Both the position numbers and the translations under genes were made by a program. The notes beneath the pieces were generated by a model, which did no database searches, was not told where the DNA came from, and worked only from the letters and a program-made list of their open reading frames with translations. Shown piece after piece: positions 1-9,057 of a stretch of DNA of 64,000 nucleotides (position 1 is its first letter; each line of letters opens with the position of its first letter). Source of the DNA: Competibacter sp963695105 (GTDB lineage: Bacteria > Pseudomonadota > Gammaproteobacteria > Competibacterales > Competibacteraceae); contig CAVOGC010000001.1 in the NCBI GenBank assembly GCA_963695105.1, positions 1 to 64,000 of the forward strand, in the 5' to 3' direction.

Positions 1-126
1 CTTGGACACTTGACCGGTTTGGATTTGAACCAGCGCCTCGAACCCCTGATACTCCATATGGATATGCGGTGGTGGGTCATGCCACATGCGGACGATGATC
101 CCAAAAAATACCGACACAATAGGCAT
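1..126 (-). CDS. DUF4160 family protein, N-terminal part (runs off the window)
   Basis: The minus strand from ATG at 126 stays open for 42 codons to the window edge. The peptide begins MPIVSVFFGIIVRMW and continues through HDPPPHIHMEYQGFEALV. The pattern start - FFGI - R-M - PPHIH - EYQG is the N-terminal signature of DUF4160, small proteins of unknown role often found beside DUF2442 or in toxin-antitoxin-like pairs. No strong ribosome binding site is visible. The recognition rests on motif resemblance only, and the C-terminal half lies outside the window. Confidence 0.7.
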   Translation of the reverse strand, partial: MPIVSVFFGIIVRMWHDPPPHIHMEYQGFEALVQIQTGQVSK

Positions 127-275
127 AGCGGATGTCTGTTTGGCTTGGGAACGGCCATAAAAAACCTGGGGTAGCCGGGGGCTGACGTTGATCAGCTATA
201 CTACCGGCTTGGGCCGTCGTAACCACATCAATAACTTCGATAGCAAAAAGCAAGACCCGACTCCATATTTTTCAC

Positions 276-465
276 CAAGGGCGGACCAAGGAGCGGACCG
301 AGGAGCGGACCAAGGGCGAGGCCAAGCTGTTGCGGAAGTTGCTAATTCGCCGTTTTGGGCCGTTGCCGGCGGGGGGTGCCGGCGCAGTTGGAAGCATGGG
401 CGGAGCGGGTGTTGGAGGCGACGACGCTGGAAGCGGTATTCAACCCGGAACAGGGCCGATCATGA
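276..465 (+). pseudogene. Remnant of an Rpn/YhgA-like protein (DUF4351 C-terminal domain)
   Basis: From 276 the frame encodes a charged run rich in K, E, R and T, then EAKLLRKLLIRRFGPLP. This is the usual lead into the DUF4351 domain at the end of Rpn/YhgA-like putative transposases/nucleases. After about 369 homology jumps to another frame, giving QLEAWAERVLEATTLEAVF up to TGA at 463-465. About 14 expected residues between the two blocks are missing and the frame is shifted, so this is an internal deletion. The N-terminal nuclease domain is absent. The stop overlaps the ATG of the following glycosyltransferase. The bases from 127 to 275 show nothing recognisable. Confidence 0.6.
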
Positions 466-1373
466 ACGAGAGCTTGAGCATCATTCTTCCCGCTAAGAAC
501 GAAGCAGCCAATCTACCGCCGTTGTTGGCCGAGCTGAAAGCGTTGTATCCGGCGGCGGAGATCATCGTGGTCGACGACGGTTCCACCGACCAGACCGGCG
601 AGGTGGGCCGGGCGCACGGTGTGCGGGTGGTCCGTCACCCGTACTCGCTGGGCAACGGCGCGGCGGTCAAGACCGGCGCGCGGAATGCCAAGGGCGACCT
701 GCTGGTTTTCATGGACGCCGACGGTCAGCACTCGCCCACCGACATTCCCCGCCTGCTGGCGAAACTGGAGGAAGGCCATGAAATGACGGTGGGCGCGCGA
801 CAGGCCGATACTCATGCTTCACCGGGCCGGCGGCTGGCCAATCATCTTTACAATCGGCTGGCCTCGGTCATGACCGGCTATCGCATCGAGGATCTTACCT
901 CCGGATTTCGTGCCGTCCGCGCTCGTCACTTCCTCAAGTTTCTCTACCTGCTGCCCAACGGCTTTTCCTACCCCACCACCAGCACCATGGCCTTTTTCCG
1001 CGCGGGGTTTCCGGTCGCCTACATCCCGATCCGTGCGGGCCAGCGCGGTGGCAAAAGCCATATCCGCCTGCTGCGGGACGGGGCACGGTTTTTCCTGATC
1101 ATCCTCAAAATCGGCGCCCTGTTCTCGCCGATGAGGTTTTTTCTCCCGCTGAGCCTGGTCTTCTTTCTCACCGCCGTGGGTTACTACGGCTACACTTATG
1201 CCACCATGCACCGTTTTACCAACATGAGCGCCGTACTGTTGATCTACTCCCTGTCGCTGTTTCTGATCGGGCTAGTCTCGGAACAAATCTCCGCCCTGCA
1301 TTATAAGGGGGTCGAAGACGATCAACGGAGAACGCGGCGTGATGAAGGGCAGGCATCTTCGAAGCTACCATGA
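462..1373 (+). CDS. Glycosyltransferase family 2 (DPM1-like) with C-terminal membrane segments
   Basis: A 303-residue GT-A-fold glycosyltransferase, probably moving a sugar from a nucleotide donor to a polyprenyl phosphate at the inner membrane. Visible motifs are the start of the fold (SIILPAKNEA), the nucleotide-binding DDGSTD at residues 38-43 and the metal-binding DADGQH at 85-90. Two hydrophobic helices lie at roughly residues 220-285. The ATG at 462 gives a normal family N-terminus. An upstream extension of the frame only reads through the decayed DUF4351 gene. The stop overlaps the next start by 4 bases, so it is probably translated together with the carbamoyltransferase. The sugar and acceptor are unknown. 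Confidence 0.85.
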   Translation: MNESLSIILPAKNEAANLPPLLAELKALYPAAEIIVVDDGSTDQTGEVGRAHGVRVVRHPYSLGNGAAVKTGARNAKGDLLVFMDADGQHSPTDIPRLLAKLEEGHEMTVGARQADTHASPGRRLANHLYNRLASVMTGYRIEDLTSGFRAVRARHFLKFLYLLPNGFSYPTTSTMAFFRAGFPVAYIPIRAGQRGGKSHIRLLRDGARFFLIILKIGALFSPMRFFLPLSLVFFLTAVGYYGYTYATMHRFTNMSAVLLIYSLSLFLIGLVSEQISALHYKGVEDDQRRTRRDEGQASSKLP

Positions 1374-3214
1374 AACGCATTCTGGGTATCTCCGCGTATT
1401 ACCACGATAGCTCCGCCGCCCTTTTGGAGGACGGGATTCTGAACGCGGCTGCGCAGGAGGAGCGTTTTTCCCGCAAGAAGCATGATGCTCGCTTCCCCAG
1501 GGCGGCGGTGCGTTACTGTCTGGATACCGCCGGTGTTCCGTTGAGCGCGTTCGACAGCGTGGTTTTTTACGATAAGCCGCTGCTCAAGTTCGAGCGGCTT
1601 TTGGAAACCTATTTGGCCTATGCGCCCAAAGGGTTTCGCTCGTTCTTGCAGGCGATGCCGATCTGGTTGAAGGAAAAGCTTTATCTGAAATCGTTACTGC
1701 GTCAGGAACTGGCCGAGGTTTCCGGGATACCGCTCGAGGCGCTGCCGCCGTTGTTGTTCACCGAGCATCATCAATCTCATGCGGCTTCGGCGTTTTTTGC
1801 CAGTCCGTTTCCCAAGGCGGCAGTATTGTGTCTGGACGGCGTCGGCGAGTGGGGGACTACCTCGGTCTGGCAGGGCGATGGCCATCGGCTGGAATCATTG
1901 TGGCAGATCGACTTTCCGCATTCACTGGGTTTGCTGTATTCAGCGTTTACTTATTACACCGGCTTCAAGGTCAATTCCGGCGAGTACAAAGTGATGGGGC
2001 TGGCACCCTATGGCCAGCCGCGTTATGTAGACCGGATACTGGACAAACTGGTGGATTTGAAGCCAGATGGCACCTTCCGGTTGAACATGGATTATTTCAA
2101 CTACGCCACCGGCTTGACCATGACCAACGAGCACTTTCATGAGTTATTTGAAGGACCGCCGCGTCAACCGGAGACTCGATTGACCCAGCGGGACATGGAT
2201 CTGGCACGGTCGATTCAGGACGCGACCGAGGAGATTGTGCTGCGGCTGGCACGGACGGTGCGCAGGGAAACAGGCAATGAGTGCCTGTGTCTGGCCGGAG
2301 GCGTGGCACTGAATTGTGTAGCGAATGGGCGAATTCTGCGCGAGGGGATCTTCCGAGACTTGTGGATTCAACCGGCGGCGGGCGACGCGGGAGGCGCAGT
2401 CGGCGCGGCTTTGGCGGCTTGGCATCAATACGCTGGTCAGCCCCGCCAGGCGGATGGACGGACGGACCAAATGCGCGGTGCCTTCTTGGGACCGCGCTTC
2501 GAGAATGCCGAAGCAGGTATCCGGTTAGCTCGGTTGGGGGCTAAGTCGGTGGTATTACCGGACGATGAATTAATCCTCCAGGTAGCCCGGCTGCTGGCGG
2601 AGGAGAAGGTCATCGGCTGGTTCCAGGGATCGATGGAGTTTGGGCCACGGGCCTTGGGCGCCCGGTCGATCCTGGGTGATCCGCGCTCATCTGCCATGCA
2701 AAAGGTGATGAACCTGAAGATTAAATATCGAGAGTCATTCCGTCCGTTTGCGCCTTCGGTTCTGCTGGAAAAGGTTGCCGAGAACTTCGAACTGGATCGG
2801 CCCAGTCCGTATATGCTACTAGTGGCGAAGGTTCGCCCCGAGCGTTGCATTCCGATGACCTCGGGACAACAGGCGTTGTTTGGGCTGGACTTGCTGAATA
2901 TCCCCCGCTCCGATCTGCCAGCCATCACGCATATAGACTATTCCGCCCGCGTTCAGACGGTCCACGCTGACACCAATCCGCGCTACCATGCTTTGCTGCT
3001 GGCGTTTGAGGCGTTGACCGGGTGCGCGGTGCTGGTGAACACCTCTTTTAATGTGCGCGGCGAACCGATTGTCTGCACTCCGGAGGATGCTTACCGCTGT
3101 TTCATGCGCACTGAAATGGATTATCTGATTGTGGAAAATCATCTACTGGCCAAGGCCGAGCAACCTGTGCTACCGAATGATCGGGCCTGGATGCAGGAAT
3201 TTGAATTGGATTGA
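1370..3214 (+). CDS. Carbamoyltransferase (NodU/CmcH/TobZ family)
   Basis: A 614-residue carbamoyltransferase of the family that forms carbamoyl-AMP from carbamoyl phosphate and ATP and moves the carbamoyl group to a hydroxyl of a sugar or natural product. The N-terminus (MKRILGISAYYHDSSAALL) is the Kae1-like fold. The metal-binding region reads EHHQSHAASAF near residue 130. LCLDGVGEWGTTS follows, and the C-terminal YrdC-like domain contains MEFGPRALGARSILGDPR. Length is normal for the family. It is followed closely by SxtJ-like, DUF5989 and SGNH-hydrolase genes, a set often seen together in saxitoxin-type and polysaccharide clusters. The substrate here is probably a cell-surface glycan, which is inferred from context only. 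Confidence 0.9.
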   Translation: MKRILGISAYYHDSSAALLEDGILNAAAQEERFSRKKHDARFPRAAVRYCLDTAGVPLSAFDSVVFYDKPLLKFERLLETYLAYAPKGFRSFLQAMPIWLKEKLYLKSLLRQELAEVSGIPLEALPPLLFTEHHQSHAASAFFASPFPKAAVLCLDGVGEWGTTSVWQGDGHRLESLWQIDFPHSLGLLYSAFTYYTGFKVNSGEYKVMGLAPYGQPRYVDRILDKLVDLKPDGTFRLNMDYFNYATGLTMTNEHFHELFEGPPRQPETRLTQRDMDLARSIQDATEEIVLRLARTVRRETGNECLCLAGGVALNCVANGRILREGIFRDLWIQPAAGDAGGAVGAALAAWHQYAGQPRQADGRTDQMRGAFLGPRFENAEAGIRLARLGAKSVVLPDDELILQVARLLAEEKVIGWFQGSMEFGPRALGARSILGDPRSSAMQKVMNLKIKYRESFRPFAPSVLLEKVAENFELDRPSPYMLLVAKVRPERCIPMTSGQQALFGLDLLNIPRSDLPAITHIDYSARVQTVHADTNPRYHALLLAFEALTGCAVLVNTSFNVRGEPIVCTPEDAYRCFMRTEMDYLIVENHLLAKAEQPVLPNDRAWMQEFELD

Positions 3215-3221
3215 AAAAGTT

Positions 3222-3638
3222 ATGACACAGTCGGTGAATATGATCGAGGTCGATGCACGTACTTTGCGGCGCTTTGGATTAACGGTTGGCGCGATGCTAG
3301 GGTTTATCTTCGGCCTGCTGCTGCCTTGGTTGTGGGGTAGCGTTTATCCGCTCTGGCCGTGGCTGGCCGGGGGGGGGTTGGCGTTGACCGGTGCATTAAA
3401 GCCAGCTTGTTTAAGCAAATTGTATCGAGGCTGGATGCAGTTTGCGCTGGCCCTGGGCTGGTTGAATACCCGACTCATTCTAGGTTTGGTGTTTTATGGA
3501 TTCATAACCCCCATGGGGCTAATGCTGCGCTTGACGGGCAAAGATCCGCTCGCCAAGCGCTTTGATCCGAAGATAAACAGTTATCGGGTGCCGGCGACGC
3601 CCCGACCGAACCAGGCGCATTTTGAGAGGCCGTTCTGA
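3222..3638 (+). CDS. SxtJ family membrane protein
   Basis: A 138-residue protein with hydrophobic segments at roughly residues 20-35, 40-55 and 75-100, ending in a basic tail that includes KDPLAKRFDPK. The pattern WLNTRLILGLVFYGFITPMG followed by LRLTGKDPL matches the SxtJ family of small membrane proteins encoded beside carbamoyltransferases. The ATG at 3222 lies 7 bases after the carbamoyltransferase stop. An in-frame ATG at 3240 is an alternative start. The stop overlaps the next gene by one base (TGATG). The biochemical role of SxtJ is not known. A membrane partner for the carbamoyltransferase is a reasonable guess from the constant neighbourhood. Confidence 0.8.
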   Translation: MTQSVNMIEVDARTLRRFGLTVGAMLGFIFGLLLPWLWGSVYPLWPWLAGGGLALTGALKPACLSKLYRGWMQFALALGWLNTRLILGLVFYGFITPMGLMLRLTGKDPLAKRFDPKINSYRVPATPRPNQAHFERPF

Positions 3639-3790
3639 TGCTGGAATTGTGGCGGGATTTATGGGCGTTCATGCGGGAACGCAAGAAATTTTGGTTGATG
3701 CCAATCATCGTGGTATTGGTGCTGCTCGGGGCGTTGCTGATCTTTGCGCAGACTTCAGCCTTGGCGCCATTCATTTATACCTTGTTTTGA
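3638..3790 (+). CDS. DUF5989 family small membrane protein
   Basis: A 50-codon gene starting at the ATG that overlaps the SxtJ stop. The peptide starts MLELWRDLWAFMRERKKFW, followed by a single transmembrane helix (MPIIVVLVLLGALLIFA) and a short C-terminal tail ending in APFIYTLF. This is the exact layout of DUF5989 proteins, which sit between SxtJ and an SGNH hydrolase in carbamoyltransferase clusters. The gene is easily missed because of its size. The function is unknown. Its fixed place suggests a structural subunit of a small membrane complex. Confidence 0.8.
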   Translation: MLELWRDLWAFMRERKKFWLMPIIVVLVLLGALLIFAQTSALAPFIYTLF

Positions 3791-3801
3791 GGGATGCCCG
3801 T

Positions 3802-5124
3802 TTGAAGAAGGACTGGTGGTTGGCTGTGGGAATAACTGTGTTGACGGTGACGCTGGCGCTGGGCTTGATTCGGCTGTTCGCTCCCCAATTGCTGGGCGGT
3901 ACGCGGGACTTGCAACTGGTTCGCGCCAGCAAGGAAATACCACCGTTCTTCGAAAACGTGTTCCGGCGCGAGGATTATGAGAGCCAAGAATTTATTATTC
4001 AGGATCCTTATGTTAAGCGGGCCAAACCATTATTCCCCGAAGTACCCCCAATGGGGCCGCATGACATTCTGGGATTCCGCAATAGGGCGATTCCCAACAT
4101 CGCTGATATCGTTATCATCGGCGATAGTCAGACCTACGGCAATAATGCAATCTTGGCTGAAAATTGGCCAAGACAATTGCAGGCGATGCTCTCGTCCAAG
4201 CAATCGGTGATGTACACCATGGCAGTCGGCGGATGGAGTGCCACTGAATATCTAGCGATGTTCAACAGGGCGTTGCTGTTTCAACCACAGGTTATCGTGG
4301 TGGCTTTCTACACGGGCAACGACGCTCTTGAAACCTTCATTCAAGCCTATGGCAATGATTACTACGCATTTCTGAGGCTGGACCCAAAGCTGGATGCTGG
4401 AGATGCACCAAAAGTGACGTTTCCAGCACCGGAGTCGGAGTGGTGGAAGGTCGCTTTTAAGGATGGTATTTCAACCATCTTTACCCCCAAGCTGCGATAT
4501 GCCTCGAATCAGGATCATCCAGCAGTTCGAACTGGCTATGCGATTATGGCCGAGACCGGCCGTTTAATGGGAGATATGGCGCGGAAATACCAGTCCAAGC
4601 TGGTCTTCACGATTATTCCAACCAAGGAACTAGTGTATGCAGCTAAAGTGGCTCAGGAAGATATTGAATCACCTACGGATTATGCATCTCTCATCGATGA
4701 AGAACGTACAAATGCTCGGCAGTTGGCGGATGATTTACGCAAAATTCCCGATGTGACTGTGGTTGATTTGATTGATCCCTTACAGGAAGCTGCAAAAACC
4801 AATATTCCTTTATATCCGGACGACGTCGACGGCCATCCAGTTGTAGCCGGTTATAGGGTAATCGCTCAGACATTATCTCCTATTATTGAACCGTTTTTAC
4901 CAGCACGCTTGGAAGGTTTGGCAGCAGTACTCCAAGATGAGACTCGTTACCGATTCTTCCTGGTTCGAGATAGTCAGGTCTGGTTGTTGCCTTCGCCTGA
5001 TATCGCTCTCCAGAATGGCTGGTCGTTGGAAAATATTCCGCTGGTTGAAGAAAAGCTGATCCAGCGCTTGCCGTTAGCAGGCCGTATGGATCGGGTTGAT
5101 GCAGAGCGGTTCGGACCACGCTGA
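3802..5124 (+). CDS. Membrane-anchored SGNH/GDSL hydrolase-like protein
   Basis: About 440 residues. An N-terminal signal anchor (WWLAVGITVLTVTLALGLI) is followed by an extracytoplasmic SGNH-type domain. Block I is IIGDSQTYG, with the nucleophile Ser. A late D-x-x-H block, DVDGHPVVAGYRVI, supplies the remaining catalytic pair. Such proteins add or remove acyl groups on exported glycans. No ATG lies near the natural N-terminus. I chose TTG at 3802 because a GAGGGA ribosome-binding-like run sits just upstream and the membrane anchor follows directly. The frame is open further upstream, but that stretch overlaps the DUF5989 gene in another frame. It completes the carbamoyltransferase module. Confidence 0.75.
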   Translation: MKKDWWLAVGITVLTVTLALGLIRLFAPQLLGGTRDLQLVRASKEIPPFFENVFRREDYESQEFIIQDPYVKRAKPLFPEVPPMGPHDILGFRNRAIPNIADIVIIGDSQTYGNNAILAENWPRQLQAMLSSKQSVMYTMAVGGWSATEYLAMFNRALLFQPQVIVVAFYTGNDALETFIQAYGNDYYAFLRLDPKLDAGDAPKVTFPAPESEWWKVAFKDGISTIFTPKLRYASNQDHPAVRTGYAIMAETGRLMGDMARKYQSKLVFTIIPTKELVYAAKVAQEDIESPTDYASLIDEERTNARQLADDLRKIPDVTVVDLIDPLQEAAKTNIPLYPDDVDGHPVVAGYRVIAQTLSPIIEPFLPARLEGLAAVLQDETRYRFFLVRDSQVWLLPSPDIALQNGWSLENIPLVEEKLIQRLPLAGRMDRVDAERFGPR

Positions 5125-5334
5125 AATTGGAAGCACACGAAAAATTACGCTTACTGCTCGGCTGGTTCAGTTAGCCAAAGCCGGTTTTGGGAGACCAGAT
5201 CTACAGGACCTCTCGAAGAGTTGATTTTCCTTATGGTGCGCACTTGGATTATCGTGATCGGATTCTGTTTACAACACATTGATCGAGATAGACGAGTTTT
5301 GGTAACAAGTATAGATTTTTTCAATTAAAATGAA

Positions 5335-6537
5335 ATGTCGCCCATAAAACAACAGAGTAACATCCTGGTTCTTTCGACTTCTTTTCCTCTACGACAATAT
5401 CCTGTCAGTGGTATCTTTGTCGAGCGTTTAGTTCGAGCATTAAGCAAATATTACCGATTAACGGTTGTTGCACCCTGCGCCAATGGTGCCAGTATTAAAA
5501 TTTCGGATGCGCCTTATCTGTTAAGTTGTTTTCGTTATGCTCCTCGTTCTTGGCAAGTTCTGGCGCATGCGCCCGGCGGTATCGTTGCCGCCATCCGGCG
5601 TAACCCATTTTGCCTCCTGTTGGTTCCGATGTTGATGTTGTCCATGTTGCTTGCATGTTTTTTGAATGCCAAAGGCAAGCAACTGCTTTTTGGGAATTGG
5701 TCTATTTGCGGTCTCATCTCTGGGTTGGTCGGACGGTTGCGCGGCATCCCAGTGGTAACCACGCTTCGTGGATCGGATGTTAATTTGGTCAAGCGGTCTT
5801 TGGTTAATGACTGGCTGCTGGCAATAGCTATTGCATTAAGCCATCGCACCGTAACGGTGAGTGCCGCCTTATCGAAGGCGTTGTCCGATCGCTATCCACG
5901 ATTCTCTGTGCGCATTCGCATGATTCCTAACGGGATTGATGAAAATTTGCTTTTACTGAACCGGCTCCCGCCGCAGCCTGGGATCAAATTAAGGCTTGTT
6001 TTTATCGGCAATCTCATTCCCTTGAAAGGGGTAGACACCATTTTGCGGGCGCTTACAAGCTTGCCTGCGGACATCATTCTTAAAGTCGTGGGCGAGGGTG
6101 TTCAGGCAAAAGCCTTGGAAGCATTTTGCGCGAAATTGGGCATCAACGCACGGGTTTCGTTTACGGGGGCCTTGCCTCCAGAAACTATTCCGATGATTTT
6201 ACAGGAGTCGGATGTACTGGTATCGGCCAGCCACAGCGAAGGCCGACCTAATGTTGTTCTCGAAGGGTTGGCGGCGGGTTTGGCGATAATCGCCACTAAT
6301 ATTGATGGCACGTCTGAACTTATTAAAGAAGGCCAAACTGGATTATTGTTTCCTCCAGGCGACGCAAATGCTTTATGTTCCTGCATCGAAAGGCTTTACC
6401 AAGATCCGGCCTTGTGTCGACAATTGGGCGAAAAGGGGCGCGAGTGGATTAAGGAACAGGGGTTGCTTTGGCAAAATACGGCGGCAGCTTATGCTCGCCT
6501 TTTTGATGAAGTTATTGCCGAAAATTCGAGGAGATAG
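5335..6537 (+). CDS. Glycosyltransferase family 4 (GT-B)
   Basis: A 400-residue retaining GT-B glycosyltransferase. The N-terminal acceptor domain opens with ILVLSTSFPLRQYPVSGIFV. The C-terminal donor domain has LRLVFIGNLIPLKGVDTIL and the E-x7-E region (SASHSEGRPNVVLEGLAAG), followed by LLFPPGDANAL. It probably acts on the cytoplasmic face in assembly of a surface polysaccharide. The 210 bases upstream hold no gene. They are AT-rich just before the start and may contain the promoter. The asparagine-synthase-like gene begins 3 bases after the stop. The sugar specificity cannot be read from the sequence. Confidence 0.85.
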   Translation: MSPIKQQSNILVLSTSFPLRQYPVSGIFVERLVRALSKYYRLTVVAPCANGASIKISDAPYLLSCFRYAPRSWQVLAHAPGGIVAAIRRNPFCLLLVPMLMLSMLLACFLNAKGKQLLFGNWSICGLISGLVGRLRGIPVVTTLRGSDVNLVKRSLVNDWLLAIAIALSHRTVTVSAALSKALSDRYPRFSVRIRMIPNGIDENLLLLNRLPPQPGIKLRLVFIGNLIPLKGVDTILRALTSLPADIILKVVGEGVQAKALEAFCAKLGINARVSFTGALPPETIPMILQESDVLVSASHSEGRPNVVLEGLAAGLAIIATNIDGTSELIKEGQTGLLFPPGDANALCSCIERLYQDPALCRQLGEKGREWIKEQGLLWQNTAAAYARLFDEVIAENSRR

Positions 6538-6540
6538 CTC

Positions 6541-8391
6541 GTGTGTGGTCTTGCGTTTTTGTTTGCTCCACATTTCACACTCGAAGAACGCCAGGAACGT
6601 ATGAACCGCGCGCTTGATCGGCTTCAGCATCGTGGTCCGGATGAAGCCGGGATCCTTAATGGTACTGATATTACTTTTGGCCATCGCCGTTTATCCATCA
6701 TTGACTTAGCGACCAGCCATCAACCGATGGTAGATTCAACTAAACGCTTCACACTCTGTTTTAACGGTGAGATTTATAATTATCAGGAGTTACGCCAAGC
6801 ATTGGTATCTCGTTGGACTTTCACGACTGAGGGAGATACCGAGGTTTTACTGGCAGGTCTGATTTTGGAAGGTCTTGGCTTTTTAGAACACTTGGAAGGG
6901 ATGTGGGCTTTTGTACTCTGGGATGAACAACGGCAACGTTTGTTGTTGAGCCGTGACCGGTTAGGCAAGAAGCCGCTATATTACCGCTTCGTTCCTGAAG
7001 GAATCATCGGTGCCTCGGAATTGCCGGCCTTGAGGGTGCTGGATTCCGAACCGTGGACGGAGGATTTCGACAGCACGGCTGATTATTTGCGTTATGGCTA
7101 TTTCTTGCCTGGCTTTACGGCGTATCGGGAGGTGCGGGAAGTGTTGCCCGGACATACGCTGCACTTGGCAGCCCGGTGAGGGAATGCAGGCAGGAACCAT
7201 ATTGGCAACTGCGGTTGCAGGCATTCTCGGGTAGCCCGGCACAGGCAAGGACGCAATTGCGGGAAGCCCTGATCAAGGCAGTCGAGCGGCGTTTGGTTGC
7301 GGATGTCGAAGTCGGGGCGTTCCTGTCGGGCGGCGTGGATTCGTCGCTGATCGCGGGGATCGTGCGTCGGGAGTTGGGGCGACCGCTCAAGACCTTTACC
7401 ATCGGGTTTCAGGAGCGGGCGTTCGATGAGCGGACCTATGCTCGGGTGGCCGCCGAAGCATTCGGGACGGAGCATTATGAAGAAGTATTGCAAGGGTGGG
7501 ACGAAACCGAATTGGAACGGCTGATCGGCCAGCATGTGGGCCAGCCGTTCGCCGATGCCTCGTTGCTGCCGACCACTTTGGTTTCGCGGGTGGCGTCTAA
7601 GCAGGTTAAGGTGGCGTTGTCGGGAGATGGTGGCGATGAGTTGTTCAGCGGCTATCAGCGTTATCAGGCGCGAGTGCTGTTGCGCTGGTATACCCGCCTG
7701 CCGGAGAAAGCGCGCGGTGGTGTCGAGAAACTGGTGCGCGGCTTGCCGGAGCCGATGGCGCACCATAGCCGTAGCCTCGTTAAGAAAGCCCATCTGTTCT
7801 TGGATATCGCGGCCCGGCAGGCGGCGGAGACGCCTTATTTCGCGCCGTTGATGTTCAGTCCAGAGCAGTTGCGGTTGCTGGCCTCGGATTTGGCGGGTCG
7901 CGGTCATGCGCCGCCCGGTGTTCCCGAATCCACTGAGCCGGACGATTTGCAACGGATGATGGCGGCCGATGCGTTGATTTATCTGCCCCAAGACATACTG
8001 GTCAAGGTGGATCGCGCCAGCATGGCGCAGGCGTTGGAAGTGCGGGCACCGTTTTTGGATCGGGCGCGTGGTGGAACTGGCGTTCAGTTTGCCGCGTCCT
8101 TGGCATCGGCGAGGTTGGCGGGGCAAGCGGATGTTGCGGGAAGCCTTTGGGGATTTGTTGCCCACCGTATTGTGGCGACGGCGCAAGCAGGGATTTGGCG
8201 TGCCCTTGCACGACTGGTTTCGAGGGGTATTGGGAGAGCGGTTGCGGGGCTGGTTGGCCGATGATCCCGGCGTCTTGGCGGCTCCGGCCGTGCGGGGTTT
8301 GCTGGCCGAACATGGCGCGCGGCGGCGGGATCATGGTTATCGGCTGTGGCTGATTTATGTGTATTTGTTGTGGCGGCGGGGGCTGAAATAA
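6541..8391 (+). pseudogene. Asparagine synthase-type amidotransferase, interrupted by two single-base frameshifts
   Basis: Read with two corrections, this is a complete AsnB-like enzyme of about 616 residues. It has a class II glutaminase domain with the catalytic N-terminal Cys (GTG start, MCGLAFLF), RLQHRGPDEAG and NGEIYNYQEL, then a PP-loop synthetase domain with GAFLSGGVDSSLIAG and SGDGGDELFSGY. The first shift, near 7175, looks like loss of one G in a GG run after HLAAR. The second, in the GGG at 8062-8064, looks like a gained G between APFLDR and VVELAFSLP. The two shifts cancel. Enzymes of this type in exopolysaccharide loci amidate sugars or unknown substrates. The gene is either genuinely broken or a sequencing artefact; other genes in the window show the same pattern. 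Confidence 0.8.
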
Positions 8392-8434
8392 ACAGCTTAA
8401 GCTTTTTGAAAGTTGGCGCAGAGGAGATAGCAAG

Positions 8435-8647
8435 ATGGATTCTATAGAACGCTTGACTGAGTTGGCAAAAGCTTTGCCGGCAGCTGAGCTGGCACAGGTG
8501 ATCGGCTATATGGAGAGGCTACAGGCAGGACGAATTCAGAGGATTGATAGCGCAGACGATGACTGGGATTTGTTCGAACAGTATGCTGGAAGTTGGACAG
8601 GGCGTTTTCATCGTGAGGATTGCTATGATCGTCCGTGCCTTCGCTGA
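8435..8647 (+). CDS. VapB-like antitoxin of a PIN toxin pair
   Basis: A 70-residue acidic protein with a helical N-terminus (MDSIERLTELAKALPAAEL) and a C-terminal tail with DDDWDLFEQYAGSW and HREDCYDRPCLR. The D-W-x-LF-x-x-YAG and YDRP-x-LR elements are typical of small antitoxins paired with VapC/PIN toxins. The reading frame overlaps the next gene by 23 bases, the usual coupled arrangement. No DNA-binding fold can be assigned with certainty. Because the toxin partner is broken, the antitoxin may be a relic. Confidence 0.6.
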   Translation: MDSIERLTELAKALPAAELAQVIGYMERLQAGRIQRIDSADDDWDLFEQYAGSWTGRFHREDCYDRPCLR

Positions 8648-9027
8648 TACGAACGTGGCGGTATATTGTCTGGATGCCGGATGTGACTCTGCGAACTAAA
8701 GCACTGGCGGTGATGCGCTCCCGACCGGTGATCAGCATTCAGGTGGTTAATAAATTTATAGCAGTCGTGCTACGCCAAGGCCGCTTGCCACGAGAAACTG
8801 TGATTCGATTAGCCCGTATTTTGATGAATCGCTGTGAAGTGATGTCGGTTACACGCCAGATAGTTGAAAATGCTTTTCGTGTTGGTAATCGCTATCAAAT
8901 ATCACATTGGGACTCACTGATTGTCGCGGCAGCGCTGGCGGTGGACTGTGATACGCTATTTTCCGAAGACTTACAGCAGGGGCAAATTTTTGATGGGAAA
9001 TTAACCGTTATGAATCCATTTCTTTAA
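8625..9027 (+). pseudogene. PIN-domain (VapC-like) toxin, frameshifted and lacking one acidic active-site residue
   Basis: From ATG at 8625 the peptide MIVRAFADTNVAVYCLDAG starts a PIN ribonuclease domain, but a TAA stops it after about 24 codons. Dropping one T at 8697 turns AAC-TAA into AAC-AAA, and the domain continues as KALAVMRSRPVIS through HWDSLIVAAAL and CDTLF to 9027. PIN toxins need about four acidic residues. The first (DTN) and the later ones (HWD, CD) are present. The conserved Glu of the VVNEF-type motif is Lys here (VVNKF), a change of GAA to AAA. Frameshift plus catalytic substitution make it very unlikely to be an active ribonuclease. Confidence 0.75.
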
Positions 9028-9057
9028 TTAGAAAGTGACTTTGGTGATGCTGCTGGG

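Noticed and set aside
188..496. Possible 102-residue gene at the left end
   Set aside because: It runs in a different frame from the DUF4351 remnant, has no ribosome binding site, and its product is Arg/Gly low complexity.
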